From Myxococcus sp. CA023 (lineage in GTDB: Bacteria; Myxococcota; Myxococcia; Myxococcales; Myxococcaceae): 64,000 nucleotides of DNA. The DNA is taken from NCBI RefSeq assembly GCF_010998615.1, contig NZ_JAAEAH010000058.1, positions 1 to 64,000 on the forward strand, given 5' to 3'. The notes beneath the pieces are model-generated. The model was not told the DNA's origin and made no database searches. It saw only the letters and a program-made list of their open reading frames with translations. Shown here one piece after another: positions 9,512 through 18,058 of this stretch (position 1 is its first letter; every line of letters starts with the position of its first letter). A program made the translations under genes and the position numbers.

Positions 9512-9885
9512 CCTGGCACCAGCTTGCGAATCTCCTGGGGCAACGTCATCGGGTCGAAGGGCTTCCCGATGACGCCCAGCGCGCCCAGCTCCAGGTAGCG
9601 GGCGACCTCCTGCTTCTGGATTTTCGCCGTCATGAAGATGATGGGCGTGTGCGCCGTGGACGCCTCGGCACGCAGCCGGCCGAAGGTGGTGGGCCCGTCC
9701 ATGCCCGGCATCATCACGTCCAGCAAGATGAGGTCGGGCTTCTCCGTGCGGGCCTTCTCCAGGGCCTCCGCGCCAGACGCGGCGAGCACCGTCTGCCATC
9801 CCCCCACACGGCTGAGGCTGAGATTGCCGATGGTGCGGATGTCATCTTCATCGTCAACGAGCATCACCTTGCGAAGGGTCGTCAT
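9508..9885 (-). CDS. Single-domain response regulator (CheY-like)
   Basis: A 125-residue stand-alone receiver with the acidic pocket VDDEDD, phospho-acceptor Asp56 in LILLDVMMPGMDG, a conserved Thr in MTA and the Lys in GKPFDP. It has no output domain and so acts by protein interaction or as a phosphate shuttle. As first gene of the operon with the hybrid kinase and the multi-receiver cyclase, it may bridge those two proteins. Confidence 0.9.
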   Translation of the reverse strand: MTTLRKVMLVDDEDDIRTIGNLSLSRVGGWQTVLAASGAEALEKARTEKPDLILLDVMMPGMDGPTTFGRLRAEASTAHTPIIFMTAKIQKQEVARYLELGALGVIGKPFDPMTLPQEIRKLVPG

Positions 9886-10046
9886 GGCTGAGGCCGGACT
9901 CTACCAGGGCGGCAGTGCCCGGAACGGGCGCAACAACGCCAGGGATTCGTACGCCTCGTGGAACGGTCCGTTACCGGCCACCCGAGGTGGGCCTGGACCC
10001 GTTCCTCGTGGCGGATGGAGGCGTGGTCCCCCACGCCGTGAGGGCG

Positions 10047-11699
10047 CTACGGCACGCCCGTGAGCACGCGCGCGTCGTACACCCGGATGAAGCCCCCGTC
10101 CTGGTCCCTGATGGCGCTGAAGCCACCGGTCACCACGACATGGCCCGCTGGGGTAAGCGCGAGGCCGCTGATACGGACCGGGCCTCCCGTCCCCGTGCTC
10201 CCCTCGACGTAGGTCACCGGGCCGAGCGCGCGGGTCGTGAGGTTCATCGCCGAGAACCAGCCCCGGCCAATCCCCGTTCCGCCCGCGAGGAGCTCATGCC
10301 CGCCGATGAGCAGCGTGCCGGAGGACGAGAAGGTTTTCAGAGTGACGACGCCCGGGACGTTGGAAATCACCTCGTTCCACTGCGTTACCCCGTTCGCGCC
10401 AATCCACCGGTGAGTGAAGCCCCCGGTGGGCCCCCCATTGGGGGCGAGGGTGCTCGCCGCGCCCTCGGCATTGACGGCGAAGAGGTTCCCGGAGTCCTGC
10501 GCCTCCCACCGGATGGCGCCCTCGGCGCTGTACTTCCGCAAGTAGGACTTCACGAACACCGACTGCCCGGACGTCGCGTCCCGGTTGTGCACGCTGCCGG
10601 CCAGATAGACCTCACCCTGCGAATTCACCGCCAGGCCAGAGGCGTAGTTGAACTGGCCCTCATTGAAGACCAGGCTCCAGCGCTCGGCCCCTTGCGACGA
10701 GAGGGCGATGAGCTTGAGCTGAGTCGCAAGCTCATGATTGCCCAGGTTCAACAGCACGTAGACGTGCCCGTTGGCGCTCACCGCGAGTTCGTGCCCACTG
10801 GGATTCTCAGCGGCCTCTGAAGAGGTCCACTGCGCATGCCCGCCCGTGCCGTACCGAGTCACCCGCCCGAAGGAGTCCACCACGTAGGCGTTGCTCGCGC
10901 CATCCAAGACCATCTTCACTCCGCCGCTCGCGGGGACCGACCAGCGCAACTGCCTGGTGCTGTTGAGCCGCGTCAACTGCCCGGCCTCCAGGACGACGAT
11001 GTCGCCATCGGCCGAGGCCGCCACGCTCCGGGGATGGGAACTCACCCACGCCCCCCACCGCAGGAAGGACTCGAACGCCTCCAGGGAGACGAGCTTCGTC
11101 CCATTGATGACGAGCGAGCAGCCGCCACCCGCCACCACGGCGCAGTCCCCGCCCCAGGTCGGAATCCCCGCCGGCGCGGCCCGGAGGGTCACCTGCGCCT
11201 TGCGGACCGGTACCTTGCACGGCTCGCCGCAGGACCAGCCTTCCCCCTCGACCACCACGCGCTCTCCGCCACCGGGCAGGCGCCACACCTCCACATAGCC
11301 GACGCCCATGCCCTTGAGGACCGCGCTGTCCACGTCGGGAGCGCCCTCCACCTTGAGGCGGGCCTCGCTCGGCCCCGCCAGCCGGGGCGCGAACCGCACC
11401 CGCACCTCGCACTCCATGCCCGCGTCGAGGAAGCGCTCGCAGGTGTTGGCGACGATGGTGAACCCGCTGCCCTCCACCTTGACGGACACGGACTCCACCG
11501 CCGACGGAGATGCATTGCGCACGGTGAAGAGGTGCTCGGGGGAGGTCTGGCCCACATCCATCTCACCGAAGTCGACCGACTCCCGGTCGATGATGAGCAC
11601 GGCCGGGGCCGGCTTCTGTTGTTCATCGTCGGAGTCGGAGCACGCGGCGAAAAGGACAGACGCGCTGAGCAGCAAGGAGAGCAAAGGCTTGCGAAGCAT
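10047..11699 (-). CDS. Lipoprotein with choice-of-anchor/Ig-like domain and beta-propeller
   Basis: A 550-residue secreted lipoprotein. The ATG at 11699, with AGAAGG upstream, gives the signal MLRKPLLSLLLSASVLFAAC with an FAAC lipobox. Residues of about 30-120 (SVDFGEMDVGQTSPEHLFTVRN) match the HYDIN/choice-of-anchor type of beta-sandwich seen in many myxobacterial surface proteins. The remainder has repeated segments such as GDIVVLEAGQLTRLN and GEVYLAGSVHN, typical of PQQ/SBBP-like propellers. No catalytic motif is visible. Its function is unknown. Confidence 0.75.
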   Translation of the reverse strand: MLRKPLLSLLLSASVLFAACSDSDDEQQKPAPAVLIIDRESVDFGEMDVGQTSPEHLFTVRNASPSAVESVSVKVEGSGFTIVANTCERFLDAGMECEVRVRFAPRLAGPSEARLKVEGAPDVDSAVLKGMGVGYVEVWRLPGGGERVVVEGEGWSCGEPCKVPVRKAQVTLRAAPAGIPTWGGDCAVVAGGGCSLVINGTKLVSLEAFESFLRWGAWVSSHPRSVAASADGDIVVLEAGQLTRLNSTRQLRWSVPASGGVKMVLDGASNAYVVDSFGRVTRYGTGGHAQWTSSEAAENPSGHELAVSANGHVYVLLNLGNHELATQLKLIALSSQGAERWSLVFNEGQFNYASGLAVNSQGEVYLAGSVHNRDATSGQSVFVKSYLRKYSAEGAIRWEAQDSGNLFAVNAEGAASTLAPNGGPTGGFTHRWIGANGVTQWNEVISNVPGVVTLKTFSSSGTLLIGGHELLAGGTGIGRGWFSAMNLTTRALGPVTYVEGSTGTGGPVRISGLALTPAGHVVVTGGFSAIRDQDGGFIRVYDARVLTGVP

Positions 11700-12075
11700 G
11701 GGCGGCCTTCTAGGTGAGCCCATGTCCGCGTGACAAGTGACTCCCCCTCGACCCACCTCGCGTCGAGCCCGCACGGACGGCACGCATGCGTCTGTCATTG
11801 GCCTGAGAGCAGGGATGCAGCCTGGCCCCGCCCCCTGGGCTCCATGGGCGCCGGGGACGAAGCGCCTGGGAACCAGCGCGCCTTGGCGAGTCCGGCGCGG
11901 AAGGCGGGCGGACGGACGGGCGGACGTAGCGGCTCCCCAGGAAGGCGTTCGACCGTGAGCCGCCAGGAAGACGCCTGTTCGTTGACCCCTGGCGGCTCCA
12001 GAATCTTTGTGACGCGGCGGACTCATCCGCGCTGTTGACTCAATCCGCCCGAGCCGGGGTACGGAGGAGACACAT
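11700..12075. other. Divergent intergenic region with long inverted repeat
   Basis: This 376-bp stretch separates a leftward lipoprotein from a rightward histidine kinase and should hold both promoters. It contains an 11-bp perfect inverted repeat, GAGCCGCCAGG (11957-11967) with CCTGGCGGCTC (11988-11998), and a short GGCGGACG-rich run near 11904-11927. No gene was recognised. Confidence 0.5.
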
Positions 12076-13704
12076 TTGGGTGGGGCTGAGACAGCCGGAG
12101 ACGCGCGCTACCAGGAGCTGTTCAACGGAGCGGATGTCTCCCTCTGGGAGGAGGACTTCAGCGCCGTTTTGGCCGCGCTCGACGGCCTGCGTGCCTCCGG
12201 CGTCCAGGACCTGCGTGCCTGGCTCGCGGCTCATCCCGGGTTCGTGAAGGAGGCCGCGGAGCGGGTGAAGGTCGTGGATGTGAACGAGGCCACGGTACGC
12301 CTGCTCGAAGCGCGCACCCGGGATGAGGTGCTTCGCACCTTGTCCCTGTCCCGGTCCCGCGTCTTCGTTCCGCAGACGTCGAAGGCCGTCACCGCCGAGC
12401 TCCTCCTGTTCTGGGAAGGCGGCACGCGGCTGGAGTTGGAGACCGAGCTCCAGACCCTGGGGGGCCGCCGCATCGAGGTGATGCTCACCTTGACCCGGCC
12501 GTCGAGGGAGCGGAGCAACCGGGTCTTCGTCACCATGCGGGAGGTCACCGCGCAGAAGGCGTCCCAACGGGCGCGCCAGGAGAGCGAGGCCCGCTTCCGG
12601 AACATGGCGGACCACGCGCCGGTGATGATGTGGGTGACGGACGCCACCGGCCGCTGCATCTACCTCAGCCGGACCTGGTACGAGTTCACCGGACAGACGG
12701 AGGCAGAAGGCCTGGGCTTCGGCTGGCTCAAGGCCGTGCATCCCGACGACTCCGAGCGTTCAGGGGCGGTGTTCCTCGACGCCAATGCGCGGCGCAGCCC
12801 CTTCCGGCTCGACTACCGGCTGCGGCGCAAGGATGGTGAGTACCGGTGGGCCATCGACTCGGCCAGCCCCCGCTTCGGGCTGAACGGCGAGTTCCTGGGC
12901 TACATCGGCTCCGTCATCGACATCTCCGAGCGGAAGCAGGCCGAACAGGAGCGCGAGCGGCTGCTGACCGCCATGGACGAGGCCATCCGGCTGCGCGACG
13001 AGTTCCTCACCGTGGCCAGCCACGAGCTCAAGACGCCGCTGACGCCGCTCAGCTTGAAGCTGCAGACGCTGGCACGGGCCACCCGGGAGCGGCGCGGACC
13101 GGAGCTGCTGGAGCGGCTGCCCGCGGACCTGGAGGTCATGCAGCGGCAGGTGAAGCGGCTGTCGACGCTGGTGGGTGAGCTGCTGGACGTGACGCTCATC
13201 AGCAGCGGTCATCTGCGCCTGGCGCTGGAGCCGGTGGACCTGGGAGCGCTGGTCCAAGAGGTGGCCGCGCGCTTCGAGGGTGAGTCACAGCGCACCGGGA
13301 CGCCCATCCAGGCGGAGCTGGACGAGGTGGTGGGCCAGTGGGACCGGGGGCGGCTGGAGCAAGCGGTGTCGAACCTCCTCTCCAACGCCCTCAAGTACGG
13401 CGTGGGTCACCCCGTCCACCTACAGGTCGGCAGGACGACGGAGCACGCCTGGCTCAGCGTCCGTGACGAAGGCATTGGTATTCCCCCCGAGGCGGCGGGC
13501 CGCATCTTCGAGAAGTTCGAGCGCGCCGTCTCCGAGCGACACTACGGCGGACTGGGACTGGGGCTGTACGTCACGCGGCAGAACGTCCAGGCCATGGGGG
13601 GAACCATCGACGTGCGAAGCACGCTGGGCCAGGGCGCCACCTTCACGGTGCGCCTGCCCTGCCAGGTGTCCAGCGTGAACGCGGCGCGGGAACAGGCGTC
13701 ATGA
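12076..13704 (+). CDS. PAS-domain sensor histidine kinase
   Basis: A 542-residue cytoplasmic kinase that starts with TTG; the strong GGAGGAG six bases upstream justifies this start. The N-terminal region (about 10-165) looks like a divergent PAS domain, followed by a PAS_3 domain (FRNMADHAPVMMWVTDATG to ISERKQAEQ), a HisKA domain with FLTVASHELKTPLTPL and a HATPase domain (NLLSNALKYG, DEGIGIP, GGLGLGLYVT). No transmembrane segment or receiver is visible, so it probably senses an internal signal and works with a regulator encoded elsewhere. A 15-codon frame begins within its stop codon. Confidence 0.9.
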   Translation: MGGAETAGDARYQELFNGADVSLWEEDFSAVLAALDGLRASGVQDLRAWLAAHPGFVKEAAERVKVVDVNEATVRLLEARTRDEVLRTLSLSRSRVFVPQTSKAVTAELLLFWEGGTRLELETELQTLGGRRIEVMLTLTRPSRERSNRVFVTMREVTAQKASQRARQESEARFRNMADHAPVMMWVTDATGRCIYLSRTWYEFTGQTEAEGLGFGWLKAVHPDDSERSGAVFLDANARRSPFRLDYRLRRKDGEYRWAIDSASPRFGLNGEFLGYIGSVIDISERKQAEQERERLLTAMDEAIRLRDEFLTVASHELKTPLTPLSLKLQTLARATRERRGPELLERLPADLEVMQRQVKRLSTLVGELLDVTLISSGHLRLALEPVDLGALVQEVAARFEGESQRTGTPIQAELDEVVGQWDRGRLEQAVSNLLSNALKYGVGHPVHLQVGRTTEHAWLSVRDEGIGIPPEAAGRIFEKFERAVSERHYGGLGLGLYVTRQNVQAMGGTIDVRSTLGQGATFTVRLPCQVSSVNAAREQAS

Positions 13705-13748
13705 AGCACTCCCAGGCCGTGGAGGAAGTGCTGCGCGGAGGGCGCTGA
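13701..13748 (+). CDS. 15-codon overlapping frame, possible gene remnant
   Basis: An ATG overlapping the kinase stop as ATGA opens MKHSQAVEEVLRGGR and then stops. Such overlaps usually mark the next gene of an operon, so this may be the surviving start of a lost downstream gene, or chance. Confidence 0.25.
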   Translation: MKHSQAVEEVLRGGR

Positions 13749-13751
13749 GCG

Positions 13752-14255
13752 CTAGCCCGTCGCCCGGCGCTTGCGCGCCGCACGCGCGGCGGGCTTCGCT
13801 GGGGTGGCGGGTGCCGGAGCCACCGGCTGAGGCAACACGGTGACGACGGCGTTCACCACCCGGGACACCGCGCGGAGCTGACCGGGTTCGAGCTCCCGCA
13901 ACTTGCGCGTCATGCGGCGCAGCTCCACCGGGTCTTCCTTCACCGGCTTGCGAGGCATGACGGGCGCGCCGTCGGGACGGCCCACGCCCAACAGCGTGTC
14001 CGCGGAGACCTGGAGCACGTCACACAGCCGGCGCAGCGTCTGGGTCCGGGGCAGCATCTTCCCGCGCTCCAGGCGGCTGTAGACCTCCATGGCCATGCCC
14101 ATGCGTTCGGCGACGTCGCCCTGGGTGAGGCCCAGACGCAGGCGGGCGTCACGCGCGGCACCTCCCAGCACGGCTGCCAGCTTGTGGTCGACGGGCTCAC
14201 GCATGACGGCCGAGGGTTGCACGCCCGCCGGGTCCTGCAAGTTTCCATCCGCCAC
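13752..14255 (-). CDS. XRE-family (HTH_3) transcriptional regulator
   Basis: The protein has a helix-turn-helix of the Cro/CI type (RLGLTQGDVAERMGMAMEVYSRLERGKMLPRTQTLRRL), a linker rich in charged residues, a C-terminal helix, and an Ala/Pro/Lys-rich tail. The start is uncertain: the GTG at 14255 lies about ten bases after GGGGAGGAG, and an in-frame ATG at 14291 would add 12 residues. It is divergent from a Ser/Thr kinase gene, and the shared interval contains repeated ACCT-N3-AGGT sites, one of which recurs before the second kinase. I infer that it regulates itself and both kinases. Confidence 0.8.
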   Translation of the reverse strand: MADGNLQDPAGVQPSAVMREPVDHKLAAVLGGAARDARLRLGLTQGDVAERMGMAMEVYSRLERGKMLPRTQTLRRLCDVLQVSADTLLGVGRPDGAPVMPRKPVKEDPVELRRMTRKLRELEPGQLRAVSRVVNAVVTVLPQPVAPAPATPAKPAARAARKRRATG

Positions 14256-14282
14256 CCTGCTGCATCTCCTCCCCAGAAACCT

Positions 14283-14406
14283 ACCTCCCAAGTCAGGACA
14301 CTACCTCAAAGGGCAAACGTCATGCTATGGACCTCCAAGGTTGAATCATGACGCCGCTCACAATGACAGCCGCAGGGACCACGTCTGAATTGGACCTCCA
14401 AGGTCC
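14283..14406. promoter_or_regulatory. Cluster of ACCT-N3-AGGT operator-like repeats
   Basis: Two good copies, GGACCTCCAAGGTTG (14329-14343) and GGACCTCCAAGGTCC (14392-14406, perfect GGACCT/AGGTCC arms), and two weaker ones (ACCTCCCAAGT at 14283, ACCTCAAAGGG at 14303), fill the interval between the divergent XRE and kinase genes. Each 11-bp core has dyad symmetry, as expected for a dimeric XRE protein. The best copy lies 15 bases before the kinase start, a position that suits repression. Confidence 0.55.
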
Positions 14407-14421
14407 TATGGGAGTCCATCC

Positions 14422-15594
14422 GTGATGCCGGGAGAGGACCTGCACCCGCTGATGCTCCAGGAGTCGGAGGAGGTGGGGGCCTTCCGCATCGTCCGGCGGC
14501 TGGCCACCGGGGGCTTTGGCGCCATCTTCCTGGCCGAATCCGAGACGCGCCGGCAGGTGGCGCTGAAGTTCGCGCTCCAGGGCCCCTCGGAGGAGGACTC
14601 GCCCGGGGCGGACGCGCGGACCTGGAAGGAGGTCCACGTCCTCATGCGCCTGGAGCACCCCAACGTCGTGGAGCTGCTGGGCTACCGGCGGTGGCCGGAT
14701 GCGCGCGATGGCCACCTGGTCCTCATCATGGGTTACGTGGAGGGCCCCACCCTGTCCGAGTGGGCCCTGGCCGCGCAGCCCACGCCCCGGCGCGCGGTGC
14801 AGGTGTTCCAGCAACTGGCGCTCACGCTGGATGCCATCCACCGCGCGGGCGTGCTCCACCGCGACATCAAGGGCAACAACATCATCATCCGCGCGTCGGA
14901 CGGGCAGCCGGTGCTGGTGGACTTCGGCTCGGGGGACCATGCGTGCTCGCCGGTGCTGACCGAGGACACCCTGCCGCCGGGCACCCCCAGCTATCGCAGC
15001 CCGGAGGCCCTGCGCTTCTGGGCGCAGCCTCGGCCCGCGGGCTCGCGTTACGCGTTCGCCCCCACGGATGATCTCTACTCGCTGGGGCTGGTGCTCTACG
15101 AGGTGCTCACCGGGAGCTTTCCCTATCCGGCGCAGCTGCCGCCCGCCGGCCTGCTGGCCAGCATCGAGTCCGGTGGCTTTCCCCTGCCCTCTGTCCGCAA
15201 CCCACGCGTCCCGAAGGCGTTGGACACCATCGTGGCGCGCTTGCTGTCGCCCTCCGCGGCGGGGCGGCCTCCTTCGGGAGCGGCCCTGTTCGATGCGCTG
15301 GACGCGGCGCTGGCGGGTGCGGACTCGGCCTGGGATGAGCACCTGTTTCCTCCCCTCGCTCCCGAGGAGGCCGTCACCGAGGAGGCTCTCGAGTTCTTCG
15401 ACGGAGACGAGGAAGCACGCGAGTTGCGCCGCTGGATGCGTGTCCCGGCGCGAGCGCGCCCGCCAGCGTCCTTCGCGCCTCCCACCGAGCCCGCCTCACC
15501 CTGGGCTTTGACGGAGGTCCGCGCGAGCACCGGGTGGCGGCGGTGGAGGGACGCGCTGAAGCGGCTTTGGGCCACGCTGCGCTCGTGGTGCTGA
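14422..15594 (+). CDS. Ser/Thr protein kinase
   Basis: A 390-residue Hanks-type kinase: ATP-binding loop TGGFGA (29-34), Lys49 in VALKF, Glu in the following helix, catalytic HRDIKGNN with Asp148, metal-binding DFG at 167-169, and activation segment GTPSYRSPEAL. All catalytic residues are present, so it should be active. The C-terminal 100 residues are charged and show no transmembrane helix, so it is probably soluble. GTG 14422 and ATG 14425 are both possible starts after GGGAG. It may be controlled by the divergent XRE regulator through the ACCT-N3-AGGT sites. Confidence 0.9.
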   Translation: MMPGEDLHPLMLQESEEVGAFRIVRRLATGGFGAIFLAESETRRQVALKFALQGPSEEDSPGADARTWKEVHVLMRLEHPNVVELLGYRRWPDARDGHLVLIMGYVEGPTLSEWALAAQPTPRRAVQVFQQLALTLDAIHRAGVLHRDIKGNNIIIRASDGQPVLVDFGSGDHACSPVLTEDTLPPGTPSYRSPEALRFWAQPRPAGSRYAFAPTDDLYSLGLVLYEVLTGSFPYPAQLPPAGLLASIESGGFPLPSVRNPRVPKALDTIVARLLSPSAAGRPPSGAALFDALDAALAGADSAWDEHLFPPLAPEEAVTEEALEFFDGDEEARELRRWMRVPARARPPASFAPPTEPASPWALTEVRASTGWRRWRDALKRLWATLRSWC

Positions 15595-15662
15595 GCCGGC
15601 CCGCCATGCATTGGGAGGGGCCTGGGCGCCTGGCCCTCCGGGAAATCCATTCACTTTCATTC

Positions 15663-15676
15663 AACCTCAGAGGTCC
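15663..15676. promoter_or_regulatory. ACCT-N3-AGGT site before second kinase
   Basis: AACCTCAGAGGTCC repeats the symmetric core found 1.3 kb upstream between the XRE regulator and the first kinase. It ends nine bases before the start codon of the second kinase and includes its GAGG ribosome-binding bases, so regulator occupancy could block expression. Confidence 0.45.
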
Positions 15677-15684
15677 ATGAGCCC

Positions 15685-17064
15685 ATGATGACGCCTGACA
15701 CGACGACGGAGGAGCTTCCTGGAGGTCCACGCAGGCCACGCGTGCTGTTCACCGTGGCCGGCACGGTGTTCGAGTTCGTCCGCAAGCTGGAGATGCGCTC
15801 CACGGGGGAACTGCTGATGCTGGCGCAGCGCCGCTACCGCAATGGCCTGAGTGGCCCGGTGGTGGTGAAGCGGCTGCGCAACCCCGCCACGTTCGTGGAG
15901 CGGCGACGGCTGGTGGAGGAGGTGGACCTCACGTTCCGGCTCAACCATCCCGCCATCGCCAAGGTGATGCTGCTGAAGCTCTACCGCGGCGCGCCTCACG
16001 TGGTGATGGAGTACGTGGAAGGGCGTTCGCTGGACACGGTGCTGAACCTGGCGGCCATGCGGCGGCGGCCCCTGTCCGCGGAGTTCGCGGCGCACGTGAC
16101 GGCGGAGGTGGCGGAGGCGCTGAGCCACGCGCACGGCCTCACGGATGAGTGGAGCCGGCCGCTGCACATCGTCCACCGGGACGTGAGCCCTCGGAACATC
16201 CGCGTGGGCGTCCATGGCGAGGTGAAGCTGACCAACTTCACGGTGGCGGCCTCGTCGCTCTCCGGGCGCGAGGTGACGAGCCGGGAGCTGGTGAAAGGTG
16301 ACATCGCCTACGCCTCGCCCGAGGCACTGCGGCGACGGAAGGTGGATGCCCGGTCGGACCTGTTCTCACTGGGACTGGTGCTGCTGGAGCTGCTGACGGG
16401 CCGGCACCCGTTGATGGTGGATGACCTGGCGCCCGTGCTGGAGTCGGAGCCGCTGGAGCTTCACGCGCAAGGGCCTACGTGGATGCCCGTGAAGGAAGTG
16501 GCGGCGCGGATGGCCCAGGTGGGCCCGGAGCAGGTGGAGCGATTGGCAGCGGGTGTCGCCGAGCCCCTGCGGCTCATCCTGCTGCGGGCGCTGCAGCAGA
16601 ATCCCTCGGAGCGGTTCCAGACGGGCGCGGAGATGGCGGAGGCGCTGCGCGCGTGGCTGGATGCGCAGGGAGGCCACCGGGGTCGTCTGGCCATCGCGCA
16701 GGAGGTGGAGCAGGCCGCCGTGGAGGCGACGGTCCGGCGCAACCAGGCGGAGCTGCTCGAGGGCGGGCTGCATCCGGAAGGGCTGACCGTGGAGGAAGCG
16801 GCCCTGGCCGGAGAGCCCTCGTCCGAGACGCCCCTGGGCGAAGCCGCGGGGTCCGCGGTCCGATTGTCACAGGTGGCCGAGCTGACGCTGGAGGCGCGCA
16901 TCACCCAGACGGTGGAACCCGCAGCGGACGCGCGGCACGCCGCCACGGAGGCACCGGACGAGGCACGCCCCGAGGCCTCCTCGTCGTCCCAGCCGCCTTC
17001 CCCACCGGAGCCCTCTGACACGGCCCCAGAGGCCACGACGCCCGAGGAGCCCGACACACCGTGA
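15685..17064 (+). CDS. Ser/Thr kinase-like protein with altered DFG (possible pseudokinase)
   Basis: A 459-residue kinase fold protein. It keeps Lys62 (VVVKRL), HRDVSPRN with Asp166 and Asn171, and a YASPEAL segment, but the glycine-rich loop is not recognisable and the metal-binding DFG is replaced by Asn184-Phe-Thr (KLTNFT). Loss of this Asp usually abolishes or greatly weakens catalysis, so a scaffold or regulatory role is inferred. The C-terminal 120 residues are acidic and Pro/Ala/Glu-rich. It lies 90 bases downstream of the active kinase in the same direction and carries a copy of the same operator-like sequence, which suggests that the two proteins work together. Confidence 0.82.
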   Translation: MMTPDTTTEELPGGPRRPRVLFTVAGTVFEFVRKLEMRSTGELLMLAQRRYRNGLSGPVVVKRLRNPATFVERRRLVEEVDLTFRLNHPAIAKVMLLKLYRGAPHVVMEYVEGRSLDTVLNLAAMRRRPLSAEFAAHVTAEVAEALSHAHGLTDEWSRPLHIVHRDVSPRNIRVGVHGEVKLTNFTVAASSLSGREVTSRELVKGDIAYASPEALRRRKVDARSDLFSLGLVLLELLTGRHPLMVDDLAPVLESEPLELHAQGPTWMPVKEVAARMAQVGPEQVERLAAGVAEPLRLILLRALQQNPSERFQTGAEMAEALRAWLDAQGGHRGRLAIAQEVEQAAVEATVRRNQAELLEGGLHPEGLTVEEAALAGEPSSETPLGEAAGSAVRLSQVAELTLEARITQTVEPAADARHAATEAPDEARPEASSSSQPPSPPEPSDTAPEATTPEEPDTP

Positions 17065-17086
17065 CGCGCGTGGCGTCACGGCGGGC

Positions 17087-18058
17087 TCACAGCACGCCCA
17101 CGCCGTACAACACGGCCACCAGCACCAGCAGCGTCGCCACGATGACCGCCGCCACGCGCAACGGGGAGATGGGCGCCTCGCCCAACACCACCTGCTCATC
17201 CTGCCCGTGCACCAGCACCCGGTACGGCTTGTCGCGGTATCGGTAAGCCAGCACGTACACGGGCAGGGCCAGCCGCTGGGTGCGCAGGCTGAACAGCGCC
17301 ACGGCGACGTGGATGTTCCGGAAGCGACTGCCCGGAATGACGCCCTGCTGGAGGCGCTCGCTGGCCAGGCGCTCCACCGCCTCCAGCACGCTCCGCCGGG
17401 CGCCCGAGCGCGTGGCCTCGAAGCGCTCGACGTGCGCGCCCTCCGGCCCATGGGGCGTGTCCTGACCGGAGCCTCGCTGGTAGTAGGGCGCCAACGCCTC
17501 GCACTCCCGCACCTTCAACCCGCGCGAGGCCGGCACCGGGATGCCCTCGAAATCGAAGCGCGTCCGGCCCGCGTGCGGCGCCCAGTCCGACCGCCGCGAG
17601 CCCGCGTTCGAGTCCGCCGTCCAGCTCACGTCCACGCCCGCGTCGAACATCCACGCCGGCCACCACACCGGACGCAGCGACTCCAGCGAGGCCTCCTGTG
17701 CCAGCCCGGACGGCCGGAAGAAGCCGCCCCGCCCCAGGAAGCCCATCAGCGCGCCGCGCGCGGCCTCCGTGTCCACGGTGAAGGGGAGCCAGTGCTGCGC
17801 CTGCTCCACCGGGTCCGCCGTCGTCTCCACATGGGTGACGGAGCCGCAGTAGTCACACCGGGGCGCCTTCGCCTCCACGGAGTACTCCACCGCCGCGCCG
17901 CAGCTGTCACACCGCACCACGCGGGCCCGCGCGCGCTCCACCGCGGCACGCGGCGGAGGCGGCGCCGTCAGCCCGCAGATGGGGCAACGCAGGTCCTCCG
18001 CCTCCAGCGCGCAGTCACAACGCTGGCAGGGCTCCACCCTCACCGCTTCGGCGCTCAT
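17087..18058 (-). CDS. Zinc-ribbon membrane-anchored protein
   Basis: A 323-residue protein beginning with paired CxxC ribbons (CQRC..CPIC and CDSC..CDYC) and ending in one hydrophobic helix (VAAVIVATLLVLVAVLYGV). The middle is rich in Trp and Arg and contains LPVYVLAYRYRDKPYRVLVHGQ, also found in similar form in the upstream gene. It starts inside the stop of that gene (ATGA). The layout of ribbons, beta-rich body and tail anchor is typical of uncharacterised 'zinc ribbon domain' proteins. Its function is unknown. Confidence 0.72.
   Translation of the reverse strand: MSAEAVRVEPCQRCDCALEAEDLRCPICGLTAPPPPRAAVERARARVVRCDSCGAAVEYSVEAKAPRCDYCGSVTHVETTADPVEQAQHWLPFTVDTEAARGALMGFLGRGGFFRPSGLAQEASLESLRPVWWPAWMFDAGVDVSWTADSNAGSRRSDWAPHAGRTRFDFEGIPVPASRGLKVRECEALAPYYQRGSGQDTPHGPEGAHVERFEATRSGARRSVLEAVERLASERLQQGVIPGSRFRNIHVAVALFSLRTQRLALPVYVLAYRYRDKPYRVLVHGQDEQVVLGEAPISPLRVAAVIVATLLVLVAVLYGVGVL

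Noticed and set aside
6992-9598. 868-codon plus-strand frame over the hybrid kinase
   Set aside because: Arg/His/Gln-rich shadow; the minus frame has clear HisKA, HATPase and receiver motifs.
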